From DATFXM01 sp035315885 (GTDB lineage: Bacteria; Acidobacteriota; Blastocatellia; UBA7656), in the NCBI GenBank assembly GCA_035315885.1, contig DATFXM010000144.1:1-20062 (forward strand): DNA of 20,062 bases, given 5' to 3'. The position numbers and the translations under genes were made by a program. The notes under the pieces were generated by a model. That model was not told the DNA's origin and searched no databases. It worked only from the letters and a program-made list of their open reading frames with translations. This document shows positions 14,645 to 20,062 of the stretch, piece by piece (the stretch's first letter is position 1; each line of letters begins with the position of its first letter).

Positions 14645-14948
14645 AGTGCTGAGTGCTGGGTGCTGAGTGCTGAGTGGTGGATGCTGAGTTGCCATTCCGT
14701 CAACCCCGAAGGGGTTGTAGAACGTAGCCCAGGGTTGCCGTTCCGCGGCTACCCTGGGTGAACGGTTCAAAACAATCGCAACCCCGAAGGGGTTGCAGAA
14801 GATGGTGTGCCGCAACGACGAGGCGTGACCTTGTACAACCCCTTCGGGGTTGAACCTCTTTATGGATCTTTCCCAGGGTAGCCGCGGACCGCAACCCTTG
14901 GGCTATGTTCTATAACCCCTTCGGGGTTGAACTCAGAACTCAGAACTT
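14645..14948. repeat. Nested palindromic repeat island (REP/BIME-like) between divergent promoters
   Basis: The outer arms are TGCTGAG-type words (14645-14690) on the left and complementary CTCAGAA words (14929-14948) on the right. Inside are four copies of a 16-17-base palindrome, CAACCCCGAAGGGGTTG: 14701-14717 and 14779-14795 in one orientation, 14836-14852 and 14914-14929 as CAACCCCTTCGGGGTTG. Between each pair lies a larger imperfect dyad with CCCAGGGT and ACCCTGGG ends (about 14728-14758 and its inverse at 14871-14903). The two units face each other, so the whole forms one large inverted repeat with no coding potential. Confidence 0.85.
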
Positions 14949-14951
14949 CCT

Positions 14952-14981
14952 TTGCCAATGACCGGCGCCACCGACTAGAAT
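14952..14981 (+). promoter_or_regulatory. Promoter of the LVIVD propeller gene
   Basis: TTGCCA (14952-14957, 5 of 6) and TAGAAT (14976-14981, 5 of 6) are separated by 18 bases, directly after the repeat island. The start would be near 14988, giving a leader of about 29 bases before TTG 15017. Confidence 0.5.
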
Positions 14982-15016
14982 TGCCGCCCAAGATCGCACT
15001 ATCTGGAGGTGCAGCT

Positions 15017-17020
15017 TTGAAACTCAGGGTACTACTAATCATCGCCTTGTTTGCCAACGCCGCGGCCGCCCAAGAGACCCAGTCAACCGCGACTCAGAAA
15101 CCCACGGCACCCAAGACCGTAGAGATCACAAGCCCCGTCGCCACCGCCGAAGTGGGCAAGCAGGTTAAACTTACCGCGGTCGCGAAAGACGACGCCGGCA
15201 AAGTGCTCGACCTCCAGCCGGCAACCTGGTTCGCTGCGCCTTTTGATATCGCCTTCGCAGACCACACCGGAACAGTCTCCTTCTATAACCCCGGTGAAGT
15301 TCTGGTCGGAGTAGTGATCGGCGGTAAAGTCGGATTTACCCGAATCAAGGTCAAGCCCGCGCCGGTCACCACTATCGAAATCGGAGCGCCCGGCCTTCTA
15401 GTCGTCGGCGGAGCCTGCAAGCTGGCTGCGACTGCACGAACCGCAGAAGGCAATCCGCGAGTCGACGTCTCGGTGTCGTGGTCATCCAGCAGTCCCGAGG
15501 TTGCAACCGTGGATGCCGCCGGCCTGGTCGTGACAATGAAAGCCGGCCGCGCCACCATCCAGGCTCAATGTGAAGGCGCGACAGCTTCGAGAACAATTGA
15601 AGTAGCGCCTAATCCTGTCCGAGCCATCAGCATTAGCCCCCGTTCTTCAAATGTTCGAACCGGCGACGTCGTGCGCTTCAATGCCCGCCTTGAACAAGCC
15701 GGCGAGCACGAGGGGCTTCCTGTCAGGTGGTCAGTCTCCGGCGATGGCGCCAGCATCGATCCCGATGGCGGCTTCGTGGCCGAAAAACCTGGAACGTTCG
15801 TCGTCAGCGCCTCGGTAGGGGATCGCCAGGCCATCGCCTCAGTCCTCGTCAAACCACGTAACGCCGAACGCGAGCTTAAGGTCGTGGGACGAGCTCCAGT
15901 CAAAGACTTTCAAGCCGGCGAACAGTGGATCATCGGGAACGTCGCTTATCTGTCCACCATCTCCGACAAGCTTCTTGTGTACGATATCTCAGATCCCGCT
16001 CATCCAAAGTTGACCGACACGGTAACGGTCGATGCCAGGCTCGTCAACGACATCAGCACAACACCTGACGGCAAGATCGCGGTGCTGACGCGGGAGGGCG
16101 CTTCGAACCGGAAGAACGGGATTGTGTTCCTGGATACCTCTGATCCGGCTCACCCGAAAGTTGTTTCTGAATACACTGCAACGGTGACCGGCGGTGTGCA
16201 CAGCGCCTTCATAGATAGTCACTACGTGTACCTGACCGATGATGCAACCGGTTCGATGCGCGTTATTGACTTCAGCGACGTCACGAATCCTCGCGAAGTC
16301 GCGCGGTGGCAGGTCGATAATCCCAATGCTAAGACGGTCGTTGAACCCGACGGATCGCAGGGTATCGCGGGAAGGTATCTTCACGACATCCAGGTCAAAG
16401 ACGGGCTCGCTTATCTCGCATATTGGAGGGACGGGCTGGTTATTTTGGACGTGGGCAACGGTATGAAGGGCGGCACGCCGGAGGCACCCAAGCTGGTTGG
16501 CCAGCTCAGGATGAATTATCACGAGCTCTACGGCGATGGATGGCTGGCCGGTGCGCACGCCGTATTCCGCTACAAGAACTACGTCTTCGTAGGCGATGAA
16601 GTGCTGCCGTCGATGTTCGATCTGCAATCCAAGAATAGAATTCCAGTGCGAGGGATAGTGCACGTGGTGGACGTCAGCGACATCACGCATCCGCGCGAAG
16701 TCGCGTACTACGCAGTCCCGGAAGGCGGCTCTCACAATATTTGGGTCAAGGACGACGTCATGAGCATGGGTTACTACTCGGGTGGCGCGCGAGTGGTAGA
16801 CGTGTCTGGTGAGCTTCGGGGCGACCTCTACCGTCAGGGCCGGGAGATAGGCAGGCTGTGGACCGGCGACCTGAACGGCTTCAGGTCGAACCTGCCGTTT
16901 ACCTGGGGCGCCCAGCCTCACGGAGACCTGCTCTTCTTCAATGACGTGAACTCAGGCTTGTGGATCGTCAGGATTGGCAGGCCAATCGAGAAAGGATCAA
17001 CAACCGCGCCCGGCGAGTGA
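15017..17020 (+). CDS. Secreted Ig-like (BIG2) and LVIVD-repeat propeller protein
   Basis: I start at TTG 15017, because GGAGG lies 7 bases upstream and the product then begins with a clean signal peptide (KLRVLLIIALFANAAAAQ, cleavage near residue 19). The longer frame begins inside the repeat island. The 667-residue protein has Ig-like domains (about 33-113, 117-197 of BIG2 type with SSSPEVATVDAAGLVVTMKAGRATI, and 200-280). From about 287 on there are LVIVD-type repeats (LLVYDISDPAHPKLTDT, IVFLDTSDPAHPKVVSEY, MRVIDFSDVTNPREVARW, IVHVVDVSDITHPREVAYY), which form a beta-propeller. Such proteins are exported and probably bind surface or extracellular partners. No catalytic residues are apparent. 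It converges on the YVTN-type propeller gene 34 bases away. Confidence 0.88.
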   Translation: MKLRVLLIIALFANAAAAQETQSTATQKPTAPKTVEITSPVATAEVGKQVKLTAVAKDDAGKVLDLQPATWFAAPFDIAFADHTGTVSFYNPGEVLVGVVIGGKVGFTRIKVKPAPVTTIEIGAPGLLVVGGACKLAATARTAEGNPRVDVSVSWSSSSPEVATVDAAGLVVTMKAGRATIQAQCEGATASRTIEVAPNPVRAISISPRSSNVRTGDVVRFNARLEQAGEHEGLPVRWSVSGDGASIDPDGGFVAEKPGTFVVSASVGDRQAIASVLVKPRNAERELKVVGRAPVKDFQAGEQWIIGNVAYLSTISDKLLVYDISDPAHPKLTDTVTVDARLVNDISTTPDGKIAVLTREGASNRKNGIVFLDTSDPAHPKVVSEYTATVTGGVHSAFIDSHYVYLTDDATGSMRVIDFSDVTNPREVARWQVDNPNAKTVVEPDGSQGIAGRYLHDIQVKDGLAYLAYWRDGLVILDVGNGMKGGTPEAPKLVGQLRMNYHELYGDGWLAGAHAVFRYKNYVFVGDEVLPSMFDLQSKNRIPVRGIVHVVDVSDITHPREVAYYAVPEGGSHNIWVKDDVMSMGYYSGGARVVDVSGELRGDLYRQGREIGRLWTGDLNGFRSNLPFTWGAQPHGDLLFFNDVNSGLWIVRIGRPIEKGSTTAPGE

Positions 17021-17054
17021 GCGGCGACCAGCCTCTGTGGTTAAGAGAGATCGG

Positions 17055-18224
17055 TCATTTCGGCGGCTCTGTCTTGTAGAACGCAATTCCGGCGGCCTGC
17101 TCGGGAAGGTCCACGGTCGCAACCGTCTTCATCATATTCAGATCTACGATCTCGACCGTACCCGGTTCTGACCCGATGCCCTCGACCGTCACAAAAGCGT
17201 AGCGATCGTCAGGCGACACCACCACTCCGTGCAAGACTCTCCTCTTTGTTGCTAGCCGGCCGATTTCCTTGAAGGACTTCGCCTCGTAGATCGAGATCGA
17301 CTGATCGCGTTTGTTGGTTGCAATGAGTTTCCCGTCACGTGTTGCCGCCAGATTGTAGACTCCAGGGCGCACGGCAATTCGACGGGACAGCTTCCACTCG
17401 GATGCGTCGATTTCAAGAATCTCGTCCGACTTGTTGCACGCCACCCACACGTATCTGCCGTCGGGTGATGGTTGCGCCCAGGTAGGTGAACACGACACGT
17501 CTCCCGGCTTCGGTGGCTCCATTCCGTGTCCCCCTGAATCTGCCGAAGCCTTGTGATTTGCAGGAGCGCCCATTGCGTGAGTCGCGGGCGAACCTGGCAT
17601 GCCGGTCTCTTTGCCTTTGGTCAACAGAAAGTGCCGAGAGACTTTCAGTGAGCCGGTATCGATTTCGACGAGCATATCGTCCATCATGCACGCCGAGTAT
17701 TGTCTGGTGCCCTGCTGATTGATGCGAGAGCCATGAGGCATCGTGCAGGTTGGGATCCGAGCTACTTCGATCATCTCCTGAGTAGCCACGACTGAGACTG
17801 ACGAAGGAATCATGTCGCCGTGAAGGTTGAAGTTCACGACGTACAGCAGTCCGCCGTCGCTTGAAATGTCCATTGTTGCGGGAAAGAAACCGAGGGTCAC
17901 CGATCCGAGCACGTGATTTGTCGCGGTCTCGTACTTCCAAACTGATCCAAAGGGCCTGCCGTGACCCAGTGAGACGTAGTAGAACTGCTTGTCGGGTGAG
18001 ACAACGACTCCGTGAGGTCCATCGATATCGCTGGGCATCGAGCCGGTCTCGAACAGTGTTTCAACTCGCGCGCCTTTTGGTCCGAAGCGAATGAGGGCAA
18101 TTCGATCGGCGGATTCGCAGACAACATAGAACAGATAATCTTGGCGAGGAGCTGATTGACCACATACCGGACAAACGTCGCAGAGAATAAAGAGGAGGAG
18201 ACCGATGAGGAGACGCGTGAACAT
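17055..18224 (-). CDS. Secreted YVTN-type beta-propeller protein with His/Met-rich insert
   Basis: I start at ATG 18224 because the product then begins with a signal peptide (MFTRLLIGLLLFILCDVCPV, cleavage near CGQ-S) and AAGGTG lies about 8 bases upstream. The frame extends to 18524 but that part translates the repeat island. The 389-residue protein shows repeated propeller words: GPHGVVVSPDKQFYYVSLG (69-87), PATMDISSDGGLLYVVNFN (115-133), TWAQPSPDGRYVWVACNKS (248-266) and LHGVVVSPDDRYAFVTVEG (331-349). Residues about 205-240 are an insert with H215, M218, H224, H233 and M235, plus C160, M162 and H164 in CTMPHG. It might bind a metal such as copper. No enzyme activity can be assigned. Confidence 0.85.
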   Translation of the reverse strand: MFTRLLIGLLLFILCDVCPVCGQSAPRQDYLFYVVCESADRIALIRFGPKGARVETLFETGSMPSDIDGPHGVVVSPDKQFYYVSLGHGRPFGSVWKYETATNHVLGSVTLGFFPATMDISSDGGLLYVVNFNLHGDMIPSSVSVVATQEMIEVARIPTCTMPHGSRINQQGTRQYSACMMDDMLVEIDTGSLKVSRHFLLTKGKETGMPGSPATHAMGAPANHKASADSGGHGMEPPKPGDVSCSPTWAQPSPDGRYVWVACNKSDEILEIDASEWKLSRRIAVRPGVYNLAATRDGKLIATNKRDQSISIYEAKSFKEIGRLATKRRVLHGVVVSPDDRYAFVTVEGIGSEPGTVEIVDLNMMKTVATVDLPEQAAGIAFYKTEPPK

Positions 18225-18268
18225 GGATGACACCTTAGCTCGCGAATCTTGAATCGTAAATAGGAAGA

Positions 18269-18490
18269 GTAGGCAGTAGGCAGTATGCAGTAGGCAGACC
18301 GAAGGGGCGAAGGGGCGACGCGGGGACGGGGGGAGGAGAGACGCGGAGACGGGGGAAGGAGGGACGCGGGGGGAGGAGAGACGTTGACGGGAAGGCACAA
18401 GACCAAGGCCCCGCGGTATTTCCGAGTCGCCCCTTCGCCCATTCGTTCTCTCCCCGTCGCCGCGTCTCTCCTCCCTGCGTCGCCCCTTCC
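18269..18490. repeat. GTAGGCA tandem units and large purine/pyrimidine-skewed inverted repeat
   Basis: Four seven-base units (GTAGGCA, one with a T) run from 18269 to 18297. A G-rich arm (18301-18382, words such as GAAGGGGCGA, GGGGGGAGGAGAGACG) faces a C-rich arm (18425-18490, words such as TCGCCCCTTCG, TCTCTCCTCC). They can pair in a long imperfect stem around about 40 bases. The G-rich arm has several runs of four to six G and could form quadruplex DNA on the plus strand. No gene is supported here. Confidence 0.75.
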
Positions 18491-18563
18491 GACATAACGC
18501 GGCTTCGCCCTCACTCTGAACCATTTTTCATCAATAAAGGCGTGCGTTGAAAGGGCTCTACAG

Positions 18564-18592
18564 TTGACTGCGTTCAAAAGCGCATCTAGTAT
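18564..18592 (+). promoter_or_regulatory. Promoter of the tatA-tatC operon
   Basis: TTGACT (18564-18569, 5 of 6) and TAGTAT (18587-18592, 4 of 6) are separated by exactly 17 bases. Transcription would start near 18599, giving a leader of about 117 bases before ATG 18716. Confidence 0.5.
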
Positions 18593-18715
18593 TGAACTCT
18601 GTTCAAAGAATCAACGAGGCGGCCGTTTATTTGTCCGTCATCTCCCAAGAAGGGTTGTTTGATTCGAAAAGTTGAACGCTCTCCCTCGGAGGGCTGCGTG
18701 TAGGAGGAAGTCGCT

Positions 18716-19096
18716 ATGGGAAGCCTGGGAATGCCGGAAATTCTTTTGATTCTGGTGATCGCCCTGATCATCTTTGGCCCGCGTAAACTGCCGGAGCTCG
18801 GTAAGAGTCTCGGCCAGGGTCTGGCACACTTCAGAAAAGCAAGCGAGGATTTCAAGCGTCAATGGGAAGACGAAGTAGAGGTGGAGAAGAGGCGTATTGA
18901 ATCGCCGCCCCCCTCTGCGGTCGAAGCCCACTCGAACTCGGAGCCACAGAAGGAGCCCGAGCATCCCGAGCATCCCGCCCTGGGGCACCCGGAAACAAAT
19001 GCTACGCCTGAGACCACCGCAACAGGTGCTGCCGAGGCATCGACACCCGGCCATAACGAATCAGTTGCCCGCGACACGGTTCGGGACTGGGCATAA
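18716..19096 (+). CDS. tatA: Sec-independent protein translocase subunit TatA/TatB type
   Basis: This 126-residue protein has the TatA/B plan: a short N-terminal membrane helix (about 5-20, PEILLILVIALIIF), the FGPRKLPELG hinge (20-29) and an amphipathic helix (about 27-50). A long low-complexity cytoplasmic tail follows, rich in Glu, Pro, His and Thr (about 60-126). TatA oligomers form the passage for folded proteins at the cytoplasmic membrane. TatA and TatB are hard to tell apart here, and in many two-component systems one protein does both jobs. GGAGG lies 8 bases before the ATG. tatC follows 36 bases after the stop, so the two genes form an operon. The tail is longer than in many TatA proteins. 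Confidence 0.9.
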   Translation: MGSLGMPEILLILVIALIIFGPRKLPELGKSLGQGLAHFRKASEDFKRQWEDEVEVEKRRIESPPPSAVEAHSNSEPQKEPEHPEHPALGHPETNATPETTATGAAEASTPGHNESVARDTVRDWA

Positions 19097-19132
19097 ACCG
19101 AAGATGAGATCTGCAACCTGCCAGCCCCCGCA

Positions 19133-20062
19133 ATGAGCGCCCAGACCAAAACCGAAGAGCAGTCCCGCACCACGAACGACCGTGAAGCCCAACTCGAGGA
19201 AGGTACAATGTCTTTCCTCGACCACCTCGATGAGCTTCGCAAGCGTCTTATCAGGTCTGCGTTTTTCGTCATGGCCGCGTTCGTGGTGAGCTGGTTTCTG
19301 TCGGGTTACATCTACGACTTTCTTCAAAAGCCGGTTCGCCAGGCTATGGTTGACGCGAAAGCGTCCGGTGCGTCCGACACCGTAAAGAAAGAAGACGTAG
19401 GTGCGCTGGCGCAGTACGTGAATACAGAAGTGAACTTCACCCTGCCATCTGACTTGAAGGTGGCCAATGGAACGATTGTACAGGCGGGCACCACAATCCG
19501 CGCGCTGGTGAAGGAGGAGGCCGACGGGACTCTGGACCTCGTGACAGCCGCACCGTGGGTGATTGACATCAACACGGTCATCAGGGAGGGCTACGTAATC
19601 CCGCGGAAGCTGTATCAAACCGGCAGCCTGTATATGAATCCCGAGAACCAGCTCGTTGTGGGCACTGTTCAGGGCGCGTTCAATCTGTATATCAAAGTCG
19701 CATTTTATGCAGCGGTTTTTTTCTCGGTGCCGTTTCTGCTCTATCAGGCGTGGGCATTCGTAGCGCCGGGTCTGTACCAGCATGAGAAGAGGTATGCCGC
19801 TCCGGTGATCGGAATGGGCTCAGTCTTCTTTCTGCTGGGTTGCGCGTTCGCTTATGAGATTGCGTTTCCCCGAGCGTGTAATTTCCTGCTGGGGGTGGCG
19901 GCCCAGGGGCACTTGAGGACGCTGGTGACCGCTGACGACTACTTCGACCTGATCATCCTGATCATGTTGGGGCTTGGTTTGGTGTTTGAGATTCCGACGG
20001 TCACATTCTTCGGAGCGCGTCTTGGGCTGATCACTCCAGGATTGTTGCTCAAGGTGTGGCGG
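19133..20062 (+). CDS. tatC: Sec-independent protein translocase subunit TatC (partial, 3' end missing)
   Basis: TatC is the multispanning membrane protein that recognises twin-arginine signal peptides. The visible 310 residues start at ATG 19133. An in-frame ATG at 19208 has a better ribosome binding site (GAGGAAGG) and gives MSFLDHLDELRKRLI, the classical TatC N terminus, so the true start may be 19208. Seen in order are the N-terminal ELRKRL motif, membrane segment 1 (about 42-60), a very long first periplasmic loop (about 63-181), membrane segment 2 (about 185-208), the cytoplasmic loop with APGLYQHEKR (E218 matches the conserved loop glutamate), segment 3 (about 224-245), and segments 4-5 up to the edge (LIILIMLGLGLVFEIPTVTFF). 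The loop is about 80-90 residues longer than in E. coli TatC. The gene runs off the right edge. Confidence 0.92.
   Translation, partial: MSAQTKTEEQSRTTNDREAQLEEGTMSFLDHLDELRKRLIRSAFFVMAAFVVSWFLSGYIYDFLQKPVRQAMVDAKASGASDTVKKEDVGALAQYVNTEVNFTLPSDLKVANGTIVQAGTTIRALVKEEADGTLDLVTAAPWVIDINTVIREGYVIPRKLYQTGSLYMNPENQLVVGTVQGAFNLYIKVAFYAAVFFSVPFLLYQAWAFVAPGLYQHEKRYAAPVIGMGSVFFLLGCAFAYEIAFPRACNFLLGVAAQGHLRTLVTADDYFDLIILIMLGLGLVFEIPTVTFFGARLGLITPGLLLKVWR

Noticed and set aside
15989..16921. 310-codon minus-strand open frame
   Set aside because: It is antisense to the LVIVD propeller gene, which has clear repeats and a signal peptide. No family signature is seen.
18225..18524. N-terminal extension of the YVTN propeller frame
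   Set aside because: It translates the G/C-skewed repeat island into an Arg/Pro/Ser-rich string ahead of a normal signal peptide at ATG 18224.
19061..19783. 240-codon minus-strand frame
   Set aside because: It is antisense to tatC, which has a well conserved sequence on the plus strand.
1..20062. CRISPR array, tRNA, rRNA, insertion sequence or prophage
   Set aside because: I found no regular repeat-spacer array, cloverleaf, transposase, integrase or phage structural gene. The repeats present are palindromic islands, not spaced direct repeats.

Overview
The window looks like a chromosomal stretch of a free-living bacterium. My best guess is Acidobacteriota, class Blastocatellia. This is inferred from the gene families (two tandem Ku proteins, a secreted M1 peptidase with HEAT repeats, a long membrane RsbU-type phosphatase, LVIVD and YVTN propellers, an enlarged TatC) and from intergenic palindromes built of short words such as GAGTTCTGAGTT. 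I see no rRNA, tRNA, CRISPR, transposase, integrase or phage gene.

Layout. 1-830 (minus) is the N-terminal part of a soluble poly-HAMP signalling protein that runs off the left edge. 831-1433 is a divergent non-coding region with operator-like half sites and a palindromic repeat. 1434-3248 (plus) is a compact operon: a small zinc-finger protein and two Ku DNA-end-binding proteins. The second Ku has no ATG, GTG or TTG before its conserved N terminus and probably starts at CTG 2418. A repeat island and a small secreted protein (3552-3914) follow, then a strong hairpin terminator. 4030-6750 (minus) is a membrane PDZ-like/GAF/PP2C phosphatase. An M24 peptidase (6960-8165, plus) converges on a YbjQ-family gene (8208-8624, minus), with a hairpin spanning the gap between the two stop codons. 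ispG (TTG start, 8870-10141) overlaps an SRPBCC gene (to 10622).

On the minus strand come the M1 peptidase with HEAT repeats (10678-13197), a DUF2911-like secreted protein (13392-13919) and an unrecognised protein with a CPDC motif (14093-14512). A nested palindromic island of about 300 bp (14645-14948) separates the promoter of that last gene from the promoter of a secreted Ig-like/LVIVD-propeller protein (15017-17020, plus). That gene converges on a secreted YVTN-type propeller protein with a His/Met-rich insert (17055-18224, minus). A second, strongly G/C-skewed inverted-repeat island follows, then tatA and tatC (plus), the latter cut by the right edge.

Functional themes are signalling (HAMP protein, phosphatase), double-strand-break repair (Ku pair), isoprenoid synthesis (IspG), and an envelope/export group (M1 peptidase, two propellers, small secreted proteins, Tat translocase). 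Several starts differ from the longest reading frame, and I moved them on the strength of Shine-Dalgarno position and family N termini. The least usual items are the zinc-finger-Ku-Ku operon with its CTG start, the nested palindrome island between two good promoters, the His/Met-rich insert, and the long first periplasmic loop of TatC.
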